32,157 nucleotides of DNA from Deltaproteobacteria bacterium (lineage in GTDB: Bacteria; Myxococcota_A; UBA9042), in the NCBI GenBank assembly GCA_016875335.1, contig VGRO01000004.1, positions 1 to 32,157 of the forward strand. Direction: 5' to 3'. Position 1 is the first letter of the stretch, and each line of letters opens with the position of its first letter. Below the pieces are notes generated by a model that had not been told where the DNA came from, did not search any database, and was given only the letters and a program-made list of their open reading frames with translations. Below, one piece after another: positions 12,503 through 23,704 of this stretch. Made by a program: the position numbers and the translations under genes.

Positions 12503-14545
12503 TCAACCATCCGCCAACTCCGCCAGCATCCGCAGCGCCTCGGCCAGCGGCGGGTCCTCGTCGCGCAGGTGCAGCTTTCTGCACCCGGCCGCGGCCTGTT
12601 CGAGCCAGGTCCGCGCCTGCGGTTGCTCGCCGCGCTGCCGACAAGCCCGGGCGGCGCGCAGGCACACGGCCACCGATTGGCGCACCGCGTGGGGGTCGCC
12701 GATCGCGGCGATCTGCTGGCCCAAGGCCTCGATCTGCCCTCGCAAAACCGCGGCGCGCGCCTTGTCCGTCGCCGCCACCACCAGCCACTGCCAGTGCCGG
12801 CATGGCTGCTCGCTGTGCCAATCGCCGGCGGCCCGGAACCGCGCCGCCGCTGCGGCAAAGGCATCTTCGGCGTCCACCAGTTGCCCAGCGCGCGCCGCGA
12901 CCTGGCCCATGGCGACCAAGTGGTAGGCCTGTTCGTCGCGCCGCGGCAAAGCCGACACCGCGGGGTGCGCGCGCACCAGCGCCTGCCAGGCACCCGGCAC
13001 GTCGGCGTGGCTGTGCGCCACCGCGACCTCGGCGTCGACCACCGCGCGCCACTCGCCGACCGTCCACGGCGGAAAATGGCGGGCGATCTCGCGCACCAGG
13101 GCTTGTTCGGCGCGCGCCGACGGCAGTTCGGCCTGGGCCGGCAACTCGGCGAGCCACGCGTCGAGCGCCGGGTCGGGGCACACCGCCGGATCGGCGTACC
13201 GCGAGGCGCACGACCGCTGGGCCGGCGCGTGCAGCGCCAGGTCGCGCCTTGTGCCTTGCCGGGCCGCCACCAGCCACGCCTCGGCCAGTTCCGGCTGCCC
13301 CTCTGCGAGGCACGCCAGCCCCAGGGCGCGCTGGGCGCTCGCCGCGACGGCGGGATCGCCCTCTTGCACCGCGCGTTGCCCGGCGTCATTGAGCTCCCAG
13401 GCGCGGCCAGACGCGACCAGGGGCGCCGACCAGGCGTCGAATAGCGCGCACAGCAGCCCCGCGTCGCCGCGCGCAAGGCCGTCGTCCAGCACCACGGCGA
13501 CCGCGCGCAACGCCCGCTGGATCGGGTCGGCCAGCGCCGGCGTCTCCAGGCCGCGCACCAGCGCCAGCGCGACCGCGTGCACCAGCCGCCCGCGGGCGGC
13601 GCCATGGCCAGGCTGATCGCGCACGAACGCGCACACGGGCGCGGCGGCAAACGGCCGGTCGGCGCAGGAGCGCACCTGGATCAGCCCCGACTGCCCAAGC
13701 TCGACCGACGCTTCGCCGAGCGCGTCGTGGCCCAGCAGCTGGGCAGCCCAGCCATCGCGGTCGTCGCCGCCCTGCGCGACCAGCAGGTGCAGTGCGCTGC
13801 GGGCGGCGTCGCCCAGGCGTTTCCAGCACCACGACAGCAGCGCATCTCCACCGCCGCCGGGCGGGGCCGCGTGCAAAGCGTCGGCGCAGCGCGACAGGCC
13901 GGCGGGCCCCTCTTGTTCGTGCAACGACCGCAGTTGGGCGGCGAGCACCGCGGCCATCCACGGCAGGTCGCCCGCGTCGCGCAGCGCTGACCGCCAAGTG
14001 GCGCTGACCGCGGCAGGGCCAGCCCACCAGGGGTCGAGCGCGGGTGGATCCCGCCATCCGCCGATCGGCAGCGTGGCCATGCCCTCGGCAGGTGGCGCGT
14101 CGGCGCTGACCACCACCGTGCGGGCGCACCCGCCGCCCACCGGCAATTGCCCGGCCGTCCAAGCAGCGGCCGACGCACCCGCCAAGACGACCACGATGTC
14201 GGCGGCGGCCCAGTGGTCGCGCAAGCGCGGCAACGGAGCGGGGTCGCGGTCCGCCTGCCAGCGCACGGCCACCTCGCGCAGGTTCTGCCGCCAAGCCACG
14301 CCGTCCAGGTCGATCCAGATCAAGCCGTCCGCGCACGCCGGCCACCGCGTTTGACCCAACACGTGGGCGACCAGCGAGCGTTTGCCGCTGCCGGCCGGGC
14401 CCCAGACCCACAGCACACCGCCGGGCGGGCCAGCCAGGAACGCCGCGACGGCGGCGATCTCGGGTTCGCGGTCCCACAATACCGGTTCGCGCCAGATGAC
14501 GGCACCGCGGTACGACGGGTGGGTGGGTGGCGTGGGCGCGGGCAT
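12503..14545 (-). CDS. STAND-type NTPase-like protein (degenerate NB-ARC) with TPR-like repeats
   Basis: A 680-residue protein. The N-terminal part follows the NB-ARC/STAND order: Arg-Glu-x-Glu (26-29), P-loop Gly-Pro-Ala-Gly-Ser-Gly-Lys-Arg-Ser (49-57), then a Leu-Ile-Trp-Ile-Asp-Leu strand. At the expected Walker B position it has Ile-Val-Val-Val-Leu-Ala-Gly-Ala, without the acidic pair. The residue after the P-loop lysine is Arg instead of Thr/Ser, and the sensor strand lacks its Arg. ATP hydrolysis is therefore doubtful. The C-terminal half is Ala-rich helical with at least three TPR-like units. STAND proteins are signalling or defence switches that oligomerise on ligand binding. ATG 14545 is the first codon of a well-defined frame. 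It is followed by the tail-tube gene, 139 bp away. Confidence 0.75.
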   Translation of the reverse strand: MPAPTPPTHPSYRGAVIWREPVLWDREPEIAAVAAFLAGPPGGVLWVWGPAGSGKRSLVAHVLGQTRWPACADGLIWIDLDGVAWRQNLREVAVRWQADRDPAPLPRLRDHWAAADIVVVLAGASAAAWTAGQLPVGGGCARTVVVSADAPPAEGMATLPIGGWRDPPALDPWWAGPAAVSATWRSALRDAGDLPWMAAVLAAQLRSLHEQEGPAGLSRCADALHAAPPGGGGDALLSWCWKRLGDAARSALHLLVAQGGDDRDGWAAQLLGHDALGEASVELGQSGLIQVRSCADRPFAAAPVCAFVRDQPGHGAARGRLVHAVALALVRGLETPALADPIQRALRAVAVVLDDGLARGDAGLLCALFDAWSAPLVASGRAWELNDAGQRAVQEGDPAVAASAQRALGLACLAEGQPELAEAWLVAARQGTRRDLALHAPAQRSCASRYADPAVCPDPALDAWLAELPAQAELPSARAEQALVREIARHFPPWTVGEWRAVVDAEVAVAHSHADVPGAWQALVRAHPAVSALPRRDEQAYHLVAMGQVAARAGQLVDAEDAFAAAAARFRAAGDWHSEQPCRHWQWLVVAATDKARAAVLRGQIEALGQQIAAIGDPHAVRQSVAVCLRAARACRQRGEQPQARTWLEQAAAGCRKLHLRDEDPPLAEALRMLAELADG

Positions 14546-14577
14546 GGCGGGTCGCGGGCCCGGGTTGGCCCTTGCGC

Positions 14578-14606
14578 AGTGTCTTGCCGCACGCCGGTGC
14601 GGTCAA
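14578..14606 (-). promoter_or_regulatory. Putative promoter of the STAND gene
   Basis: Minus strand: -35 TTGACC (14606-14601), 17-bp spacer, -10 GACACT (14583-14578). It would give a leader of about 25 bases. It sits in the 77-bp gap after the ABC operon, suggesting independent transcription. Confidence 0.4.
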
Positions 14607-14622
14607 TGGCAACGCGGTTGGA

Positions 14623-15285
14623 TCAGCCCAACCACATCGCCAGCGCCCAGGTGACGAAGCCGGCCGCCGACGCACCCAGCCAGCGCCAGCCCGTCGCCAG
14701 GAACCGGCCGTCGTCGTCCACGCCGCGGCGCACGGCAAACACGATGCCGGCGACCCACAGCAAGAACCCCAGCGACACGGCGAGCGACACCCACGGCCCC
14801 ACGCCGACCGGTCGCGCGTAGGCCGCCTGGAACTGCGCCAGCAACGCCGGTCGCCCCGCGCCCAGGGCCCGCGGATCGCCGCGGCGCTCGGCCACCCGCA
14901 CCAAGAGCGGCGGCAACCGTTCATTGCACAGCGCCACCAACTCGGCCCGCGGCAGCCACAGAGACCGGCCGGCGTAGAGCCCACTGCGCAGGTTGTCCAG
15001 GGCCTGCACCGCAAGCTCCGGGTCGTCTTTGGCGTGGCGTTCACCGAGGTCGCGCAGGGCCTCTGCCGCGTCGCCGTGGTCTGGCCCCCACGGGGTGTAC
15101 CAGCGCAAAGCCCAGCGGTATTCGTCGACCGCCCGCCACAGGTCGCCCGCGTGCTCAAACGCGACCGCCCGCGCGTAGGCCGCGCGCTGTTCGACCGTGG
15201 CGCGGACCGCGAGCGACGTCAGCACCACCGCCAGGGCCAGCAGCGGCCACCGCCATGCGCGCAGCAGCGCAGCAACCGCCGTCAC
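14623..15285 (-). CDS. Membrane protein with TPR-like middle, third gene of ABC exporter operon
   Basis: A 220-residue protein. It has one hydrophobic helix near the start (about residues 12-30), a soluble stretch with TPR-like helices (Ala-Gly-Asp-Leu-Trp-Arg-Ala-Val-Asp-Glu-Tyr-Arg-Trp-Ala), and two hydrophobic helices at the C-terminus. Its GTG start lies in GTGA, the four bases that also contain the permease stop, so translation is coupled. I recognise no family. The strict coupling implies that it works with the ABC transporter, perhaps as a periplasmic accessory loop anchored at both ends. Both the topology and this role are inferred. Confidence 0.78.
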   Translation of the reverse strand: MTAVAALLRAWRWPLLALAVVLTSLAVRATVEQRAAYARAVAFEHAGDLWRAVDEYRWALRWYTPWGPDHGDAAEALRDLGERHAKDDPELAVQALDNLRSGLYAGRSLWLPRAELVALCNERLPPLLVRVAERRGDPRALGAGRPALLAQFQAAYARPVGVGPWVSLAVSLGFLLWVAGIVFAVRRGVDDDGRFLATGWRWLGASAAGFVTWALAMWLG

Positions 15286-16138
15286 GTCAAATCCCGCCGC
15301 TCGAAAAGAAAGACCGCGCCCACCAGGAAAAGCACCGTCCACGACAAGCCATAGCCAGCGGCGGCGGCGAAATAGTCCCACGGCACCGACCAGCCGTGCA
15401 GCACCGGGTCGGCGACGGCGAAGGTCGACAGGTCGGGCACCACGGCGACCAACACCTTGCCCAGCGCGCGCATGGCTGGCACCTCGACGAACACGCCCTT
15501 GTTGGCGCCGAGCAGGTCGGCGATGACGTAGTTGGATCGACCGACCACCAGCACGCCGAGCGTGAACACGCCCGAAAGCACCGGCCGGGTCAGCGCCGAA
15601 AAGAACATCGCCACGGCGGTGACCAGCCACAGCTCGAACAGGCACAGGCCGATGGCCCGACCGAGCGCCGGGGTCAGCGCGCCGCCGCGCATCACCAGCA
15701 CCGGCCACCAGCACAGGACCAGCGCCGCCAGTTGCAGCCCCAACAGCACGGCCAGTCCGGTGAACTTGCCGAGCACGAACTCGCTGCGGCGGATCGGCTT
15801 GGGCAGGATGGCGTAGAGGGTCTTTTTGTCGATCTCTTTGTGCAGCAGCACCACGCCGAGCAGGGTCGCCGACACCGCGCCCACCAACGGGATGGCGGCC
15901 ATGCCGAACGACTGCACCAACCGCGCCTTTTGGTCGACGAGCGCGAGGTCGCTCAGCACCAGCGAAAAGGCCAGGAGCAGCACGGCCGCCCCGAGCACGC
16001 CGTAAAAGAGCCGGGCGCGACCGGCCTCGCGCAGCGTATTGGCGGCGACCGCGGCGACCCGGCCGAGGCAAGGGCCGATGCCGGCGATGTGCAGCACTGG
16101 AGGCTGGGCAGGCGTGCCCTTGTGCTGGGCGGGCGTGG

Positions 16139-16142
<4 letters not shown>
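15282..16142 (-). CDS. ABC-2 family transporter permease
   Basis: A 286-residue integral membrane protein with about six hydrophobic helices. The first (about 50-70) is followed by a helix pair around residues 90-120, then Lys-Glu-Ile-Asp-Lys-Lys-Thr-Leu and Pro-Lys-Pro-Ile-Arg-Arg-Ser-Glu-Phe-Val-Leu-Gly-Lys. The latter is a segment typical of ABC-2 permeases of the NosY/GldF-like group. It ends with a charged Glu-Arg-Arg-Asp. The ATG at 16142 overlaps the ATPase stop as ATGA. Together with the ATPase it should form an exporter or a machine acting on the cell envelope; the substrate is unknown. The long upstream frame before 16142 is antisense-like sequence inside the ATPase gene and is ignored. 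Confidence 0.88.
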
Positions 16143-17113
<971 letters not shown>

Positions 17114-17153
17114 GGCCTTGGGGGCGCGCCGGGGGGTGCGGCGCGGGCGGCGG

Positions 17154-17182
17154 AGGATAGCGCAGGCGGGGTCGGGGAACAA
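17154..17182 (-). promoter_or_regulatory. Putative promoter of the ABC exporter operon
   Basis: Minus strand: -35 TTGTTC (17182-17177), 17-bp spacer, -10 TATCCT (17159-17154). The same -10 hexamer precedes the pssA-like gene. The leader would be about 35 bases. Confidence 0.5.
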
Positions 17183-17208
17183 TTTGGCGGGTGGGGGCGC
17201 GGTCCGGC

Positions 17209-17238
17209 TTGGCGACGGAAGCCAAAACCAGCGATGCT
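17209..17238 (+). promoter_or_regulatory. Possible nadC promoter
   Basis: -35 TTGGCG (17209-17214), 18-bp spacer, -10 GATGCT (17233-17238), about 40 bp before the nadC ATG. It is weaker than the opposing ABC promoter in the same 166-bp divergent gap. Confidence 0.3.
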
Positions 17239-17279
17239 CCCCTGCCCGGCAGCGCCACCCGCCGCCCAACGGACAGCCC

Positions 17280-18122
17280 ATGTGGTTCGAACACCCGCAC
17301 ATCCGCCAACTGGTCGAGCTGGCCCTGGCCGAAGACGTCGGCACCGGCGACCACGCGACCCTGGCAACGCTCGACCCTGCGGCGACCGGCGCGGCCAACG
17401 TGCGCGCCAAATCCGCCGCGGTCCTGTGCGGCGGCCCCCTTTTCGCGCTGGTGATGGCCCGCGTCGATCCCCGCATCGCCGTGCGGCAGTTGCACCCAGA
17501 GGGCGCCCGGGTGGGACCGGGGGATGTCGTGCTGCACATCACCGGCCCGTTGGGGTCGATCCTGACCGCCGAGCGCACCGCGCTCAACTTCTTGCAGCGC
17601 ATGTCGGGGGTGGCGACGCTGACCCGCCGCTATGTCGACGCCGTCGCCGGCACCGGCGCCCGCATCGCCGACACCCGCAAGACGCTGCCGGGCTTCCGGT
17701 CGCTCGACAAGTACGCGGTGCGCACGGGCGGCGGCGCCAACCACCGCACAGCGCTGGACGCCGGGATCCTGGTCAAGGAAAACCACACCCACGCGGCCGG
17801 TTCCGTAGCCGAGGCCGTGCGGCGCGCGCGCACCGTGGGCTCGCACCTGCTGCGCGTCGAGGTCGAGGTCGAGACCTTGGACGACCTGGATGTGGCGTTG
17901 GCGGCCGGCGCCGAAGTGGTGTTGCTCGACAACATGGACCTGGACCGGCTGCGCGAGGCGGTCCGCCGCACGGCCGGCAAGGCTCTGCTTGAGGCGAGCG
18001 GCAATATGACCTTGGAACGGGTGCGGGCGGTGGCGGAGACCGGCGTCGACTTGATCTCGGTGGGCGCCTTGACGCACTCGGCGGTCGCGGCGGACCTCAG
18101 CCTACGGCTGCAGGGCGCGTAG
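17280..18122 (+). CDS. nadC: Nicotinate-nucleotide diphosphorylase (carboxylating)
   Basis: A 280-residue quinolinate phosphoribosyltransferase, which converts quinolinate and PRPP to nicotinate mononucleotide, CO2 and pyrophosphate in de novo NAD synthesis. Landmarks in order are Glu-Asp-Val-Gly-Thr-Gly-Asp near residue 18, Glu-Arg-Thr-Ala-Leu-Asn-Phe-Leu-Gln-Arg-Met-Ser-Gly, Asp-Thr-Arg-Lys-Thr-Leu-Pro-Gly-Phe-Arg, Gly-Gly-Gly-x-Asn-His-Arg, Val-Lys-Glu-Asn-His, Glu-Val-Glu-Val-Glu, Leu-Leu-Asp-Asn-Met, Glu-Ala-Ser-Gly-Asn-Met and Ile-Ser-Val-Gly-Ala-Leu-Thr-His. All substrate-binding motifs are intact. The length is normal. nadA and nadB are not in the window, so the gene is dispersed here. 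Its stop is 6 bp from that of the convergent aldehyde dehydrogenase. Confidence 0.96.
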   Translation: MWFEHPHIRQLVELALAEDVGTGDHATLATLDPAATGAANVRAKSAAVLCGGPLFALVMARVDPRIAVRQLHPEGARVGPGDVVLHITGPLGSILTAERTALNFLQRMSGVATLTRRYVDAVAGTGARIADTRKTLPGFRSLDKYAVRTGGGANHRTALDAGILVKENHTHAAGSVAEAVRRARTVGSHLLRVEVEVETLDDLDVALAAGAEVVLLDNMDLDRLREAVRRTAGKALLEASGNMTLERVRAVAETGVDLISVGALTHSAVAADLSLRLQGA

Positions 18123-18128
18123 CCCCGC

Positions 18129-19661
18129 TCACCCGACCAGGCCGCGCAAAAGCTGGGTATCGCCCTGGATGGCGGTGCGCTGCCAGTAGAACCGCAAGCC
18201 GCGCTCGCCGCCGAGTTCTTCGCCGCCGCCCGCTTTGCCGGGGCCGCCGTGGACCAGCGCCGGCATCACCGCGCCGTGGCCGGTGCCTTGGTCGAACACC
18301 TTGCTGCTGCCCCAGTACACGCGACCCGTGTAGGGCGCCACGCCGAGCACCACATGCCCAGCCCACGCGGCGTCGTCTGAGAAAACGCTGGTCGCGAGGC
18401 AGCCGCCAGCGCGCGCGACGATGTCGACGGCCTCGTCGGCGCTGCCGGCATACGGCAAGAGCGTCGCGGCCGGGCCAAAGACTTCGTGATCATGCACGTA
18501 TTCCGCCGCAGCGCCGGCGTCGGTCCGGAACAGCGAGGTCGCCACGAAACACCCGTCGGCCGGCACGTCCGCGGCCTGCCACACCAGCTGTGCGTGCAGG
18601 GCCAGGTTCTGCAACCCGGCAACGACATCGCGCTTTTGCGCCGGCCCCGCCACAGGCCCCACCGCGGTGCCCTGTACAGCCGGATCGCCGACGCGGGCAT
18701 CTTGGAGGCGCGCCACCAGCTCGGCCTGCACCTCGTCGGCGACGGCGCTGGGCACCAACACGCGGCGGATCGCGGTGCACTTCTGGCCGGCTTTTTGGGT
18801 GATCTCGCGGACCACCTCGGCCAGGAACATCGTCCACACGTCGCTGCCCGGCGCGATGTCGGGGCCGAGCACGGTGGCGTTGATCGAGTCCGCCTCGACG
18901 TTGACGGGGACGTTGTAGCGCAACACCTGGGGATGGCTGCGGATCTGCTGGCCGGTGCTGCCCGATCCGGTAAAGACCACGCAGTCTTGCGGGCCGAGGT
19001 GGTCGAGCAGGTCGCCCGCCGATCCGACCAGCAGTTGCAGCGCACCGTCGGGCAAAAGGCCAGCCTCTTGCCAAAGCTCGACGATGCGCACCGAAACGAT
19101 GGCGGTGGCCGTGCCGGGCTTGGCCAGCACCGGCATGCCAGCCAGCAACGCACAGGCCAGCTTTTCGCACAGGTTCCACGCCGGAAAGTTGAAGGCGTTG
19201 ATGTGCACGGCGATGCCGCGGCGCGGCGACCAGATGTGCTGGCCGACAAAGCGCTTGCTGCGGCTGAACTGCACCTGTTCGCCGTCGGCCAGCCAGGTGC
19301 GGTCGCCCAAGGTCTGGCCGAGCTTGGCGTAGTAGGCCAGCGTGCCCGAGGCGCCGTCGATGTCGAACTTGCCGTCGCCGCGGGTGGTGCCCATGTTGCG
19401 ACCGGACAGGTCGAGCAGGTGGTCGCGGTGGGTGACCAGCACGCTGGCGAGCTGGCCCAGAATCTCGCCGCGCTGGGCGAACGACAGCTGGCGCAGGGCC
19501 GGTCCTCCGACCGCGCGGCCATGGCGCAGCGCAGCCCCCAGGTCCAGCCCGCGCGACGAGGTCTGCGCGATCGCCGCGCCGGTGGTGGCGTCGTGCAAAA
19601 CGGTCTGCGGGTCGGCGCCCGATTGCCAGCGCCCGCACAGAAAAGACTTGAGTTGTTGCAT
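18129..19661 (-). CDS. PaaZ/BoxD-type aldehyde dehydrogenase
   Basis: A 510-residue NAD(P)-dependent aldehyde dehydrogenase with catalytic Cys295 (Gly-Gln-Lys-Cys), general-base Glu256 (Val-Asn-Val-Glu-Ala-Asp-Ser), Asn158 and Lys181 (Leu-Ala-Lys-Pro). The stretch Ile-Asn-Ala-Phe-Asn-Phe-Pro-Ala-Trp-Asn and the C-terminal His-Gly-Gly-Pro-Gly-Lys-Ala-Gly-Gly-Gly-Glu-Glu are typical of the PaaZ (PaaN) and BoxD group, which oxidise acyl-CoA semialdehydes in phenylacetate or benzoate breakdown. PaaZ also carries a MaoC hydratase domain (about 680 residues in total); that domain is absent here, which favours a BoxD-like single-domain enzyme. No other aromatic catabolism gene is nearby, so the substrate stays open. 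ATG 19661; promoter at 19709-19737. Confidence 0.88.
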   Translation of the reverse strand: MQQLKSFLCGRWQSGADPQTVLHDATTGAAIAQTSSRGLDLGAALRHGRAVGGPALRQLSFAQRGEILGQLASVLVTHRDHLLDLSGRNMGTTRGDGKFDIDGASGTLAYYAKLGQTLGDRTWLADGEQVQFSRSKRFVGQHIWSPRRGIAVHINAFNFPAWNLCEKLACALLAGMPVLAKPGTATAIVSVRIVELWQEAGLLPDGALQLLVGSAGDLLDHLGPQDCVVFTGSGSTGQQIRSHPQVLRYNVPVNVEADSINATVLGPDIAPGSDVWTMFLAEVVREITQKAGQKCTAIRRVLVPSAVADEVQAELVARLQDARVGDPAVQGTAVGPVAGPAQKRDVVAGLQNLALHAQLVWQAADVPADGCFVATSLFRTDAGAAAEYVHDHEVFGPAATLLPYAGSADEAVDIVARAGGCLATSVFSDDAAWAGHVVLGVAPYTGRVYWGSSKVFDQGTGHGAVMPALVHGGPGKAGGGEELGGERGLRFYWQRTAIQGDTQLLRGLVG

Positions 19662-19708
19662 GGTTGCCGCCCGCTGCTGAATCGTGGCGCCTGCCGCGCC
19701 GGGGGCGA

Positions 19709-19737
19709 ACCGTAGTCCACGCTGCGGCCGGCGGCAA
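19709..19737 (-). promoter_or_regulatory. Putative promoter of the aldehyde dehydrogenase gene
   Basis: Minus strand: -35 TTGCCG (19737-19732), 17-bp spacer, -10 TACGGT (19714-19709). The leader would be about 40 bases. Confidence 0.4.
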
Positions 19738-19761
19738 CCACGGCACCCGCGGCCTGCGCGG

Positions 19762-19790
19762 TTGACCGCCTCGCTCAACGGCGCGACCAT
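19762..19790 (+). promoter_or_regulatory. Putative promoter of the mdh-sdh operon
   Basis: -35 TTGACC (19762-19767), 17-bp spacer, -10 GACCAT (19785-19790), about 85 bp before the mdh ATG. The -35 hexamer is the same as at the PIN-PhoH and STAND genes; the -10 is weak. Confidence 0.4.
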
Positions 19791-19876
19791 ACCGCGCGCG
19801 ATGCCGCCCGCCCGTTTGGCGGCCCTCGCACCCTCCGCGGCAAACCTGCCCGCCGCCTGCCAAAAGGAATTTCTCC

Positions 19877-20866
19877 ATGACCAAGCCCATCGTCGTTGCC
19901 GTCACCGGCGCCGCCGGCCAGATCGGCTACTCGCTGCTTTTCCGCCTCGCTTCGGGCGAGACCTTCGGCGACCGGCCGGTGTTCCTCAAGCTGCTCGACC
20001 TGCCGATCCCTGAAGCCCAAAAGAAGCTCGAAGGCACCGCGATGGAGGTGCTGGACTGCGGCTTTAGGACCCTGGCCGGTGTCGAATGCACCGCCGACCC
20101 CAACGTGGCCTTCGACGGCGCGTCGTGGGCGCTGCTGGTCGGCAGCAAGCCGCGCGGCCCCGGCATGGCGCGCGCCGACCTCATCCGCGAAAACGGTCCG
20201 ATTTTCGTGGGCCAGGGCAATGCGCTGCAGCGCGGCGCCAGCGACCTGCGGGTGTTGGTGGTCGGCAACCCGTGCAACACCAACTGCCTTATCGCCGCCA
20301 GCAACTGCGCGGGCGTGCCCAAAGAGCGCTTTGGCGCGATGACCCGGCTGGACGAGAACCGCGCGATCGCCCAACTGGCCGCCAAGGCCGGCTGCACCAA
20401 TGCCGACGTCGCCCGCGTGACCGTGTTCGGCAACCACAGCGAATCGATGTACCCCGACTTCGAGAACGCTACCATCGGTGGCAAAGCCGTGACCGAGGTG
20501 ATTGGCGACCGCGACTGGCTGCAAGGCCCGTTCGTGCAGGCGGTGCAGAACCGCGGCAAGGCGATCATCGCGGCGCGCGGCCTGAGCTCCGCGGCTTCGG
20601 CGGCATCGGCGGCCATCGATCACGTCAAGGACTTCGAGCGCAAGACCCCGACCGATGCGTGGTTCAGCGCGGCGGTGTGGTCGGACGGCAGCTACGATTC
20701 GCCGCTCGGCATCTACACGTCGCTGCCGGTGCAAAGCGACGGCAAGGGCGGCTACAGCGTGGTGCAGGGCCTGCGGCTGTCGGACTGGGCCAAGGGCAAG
20801 GTCGCGGCCACCAACAAGGAGCTGCTCGACGAGCGCGCGGTGGTGGCCGACCTGCTCAAGGGCTAG
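19877..20866 (+). CDS. mdh: Malate dehydrogenase (type 2)
   Basis: A 329-residue NAD-dependent malate dehydrogenase of the Thermus/cytosolic type. The dinucleotide loop is Gly-Ala-Ala-Gly-Gln-Ile-Gly (11-17). The mobile loop Lys-Pro-Arg-Gly-Pro-Gly-Met-Ala-Arg supplies substrate arginines 93 and 99. Arg157/Asp159 and catalytic His187 (Gly-Asn-His-Ser) are present. The active-site segment that commonly reads Arg-Leu-Asp-His-Asn reads Arg-Leu-Asp-Glu-Asn here (Glu160). The enzyme oxidises malate to oxaloacetate in the TCA cycle. The ATG at 19877 has AAGGAA upstream. The sdhC gene follows after 88 bp in the same direction, which places the last two TCA steps together. Confidence 0.95.
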   Translation: MTKPIVVAVTGAAGQIGYSLLFRLASGETFGDRPVFLKLLDLPIPEAQKKLEGTAMEVLDCGFRTLAGVECTADPNVAFDGASWALLVGSKPRGPGMARADLIRENGPIFVGQGNALQRGASDLRVLVVGNPCNTNCLIAASNCAGVPKERFGAMTRLDENRAIAQLAAKAGCTNADVARVTVFGNHSESMYPDFENATIGGKAVTEVIGDRDWLQGPFVQAVQNRGKAIIAARGLSSAASAASAAIDHVKDFERKTPTDAWFSAAVWSDGSYDSPLGIYTSLPVQSDGKGGYSVVQGLRLSDWAKGKVAATNKELLDERAVVADLLKG

Positions 20867-20890
20867 GTCCGTCCCCAACTTGCTGCCGTC

Positions 20891-20926
20891 CGGGCCGGCA
20901 CGCGCGCGCAGTGCCGCGTCGGCCCG
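20891..20926 (+). other. Inverted repeat between mdh and sdhC
   Basis: CGGGCCG (20891-20897) can pair with CGGCCCG (20920-20926) around a 22-base GC-rich loop. It has no T-run, so it is not an intrinsic terminator. It may be an RNA processing or stability element, or chance in GC-rich DNA. Confidence 0.2.
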
Positions 20927-20954
20927 AGCGGCGCGCCCGCCAAATGGAGGCAAC

Positions 20955-21701
20955 GTGGACGGCGACGTCGTCAAGGTGTCGGCCCCGGGGGTCGATCTGG
21001 TGTTGGGCCGGTTGTTCCGCTCGACCGTGGGCCAAAAAGCCCTGGTGGCGGTGACCGGCGCCTTGTTGGTGGCCTTTGCTTTTGCCCACATGATCGGGCA
21101 CTTGCAGATGTTCGCCGTGGCCGGCGGCCAGGAGGCGTACAACCAATACGCCGAAAAACTGCAATCGCTCGGCGCCATCAAGTGGGCCATCCGCGGCGGG
21201 CTCTTGGTGGTGGTGGCGATCCACATCCAGGCCACGCTGTCGCTGATGGCGCGCAACCGCACGGCGCGGCCGGTCGCCTACGGGCACAACAAGTGGCTGG
21301 CGGCGAGCCTGGGAGCCCAGACCATGCGGGTCACGGGGCCGTTGCTGGCGTTCTTCATCCTGTATCACGTCCTGCATTTCACGGTGTTGGCGGTGTCGGC
21401 ACCGGGCTACGAGGCCATGGACTACGCGCTGCGCGACGGCACCGGACGGGTAGTCGCCGACGTGTACGGCCGCATGGTCCACGCTTTCAGCCAACCGGCG
21501 CTGACCGTGGGCTACGTGTGCGCAGTGGGCCTTCTGGGCGTGCACCTGTCGCACGGCATTTCGAGCCTGTTGCAGACGCTGGGGATGCTCAACGCCACGT
21601 ACCGGCCCGCCGTGCGCAGCGTGGGTCCACTGCTGGCGGGCGTGTTGACCGCCGGGTTTGCGGCCGTGCCGTTGGCGATCCTCGCTGGCGTCATCCAATA
21701 G
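20955..21701 (+). CDS. sdhC: Succinate dehydrogenase/fumarate reductase cytochrome b subunit
   Basis: A 248-residue membrane anchor with five hydrophobic helices, of the single-subunit (TIGR02046-like) type found with Bacteroidetes and delta-proteobacterial SdhAB. Candidate haem-ligand histidines lie in His-Met-Ile-Gly-His, Ala-Ile-His-Ile-Gln, Tyr-His-Val-Leu-His-Phe and His-Leu-Ser-His-Gly; this type usually holds two b haems. It passes electrons between SdhB and quinone. The start is GTG 20955 with GGAGG at 20946-20950; longer frames run into mdh. sdhA follows after 52 bp. Confidence 0.92.
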   Translation: MDGDVVKVSAPGVDLVLGRLFRSTVGQKALVAVTGALLVAFAFAHMIGHLQMFAVAGGQEAYNQYAEKLQSLGAIKWAIRGGLLVVVAIHIQATLSLMARNRTARPVAYGHNKWLAASLGAQTMRVTGPLLAFFILYHVLHFTVLAVSAPGYEAMDYALRDGTGRVVADVYGRMVHAFSQPALTVGYVCAVGLLGVHLSHGISSLLQTLGMLNATYRPAVRSVGPLLAGVLTAGFAAVPLAILAGVIQ

Positions 21702-21753
21702 CGCCACCGCACACGTGCTGGCGCCCGCGCGCCGGCTTGCAAGGAAGAAGGCC

Positions 21754-23676
<1,923 letters not shown>

Positions 23677-23704
23677 CGCCCGCGCCTGCCGAACCAAGGA
23701 AGCC

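Noticed and set aside
18129..19661. Full bifunctional PaaZ (ring-opening hydrolase plus dehydrogenase)
   Set aside because: The MaoC-like hydratase domain is missing and no paa or box genes are nearby, so only the dehydrogenase group is called.
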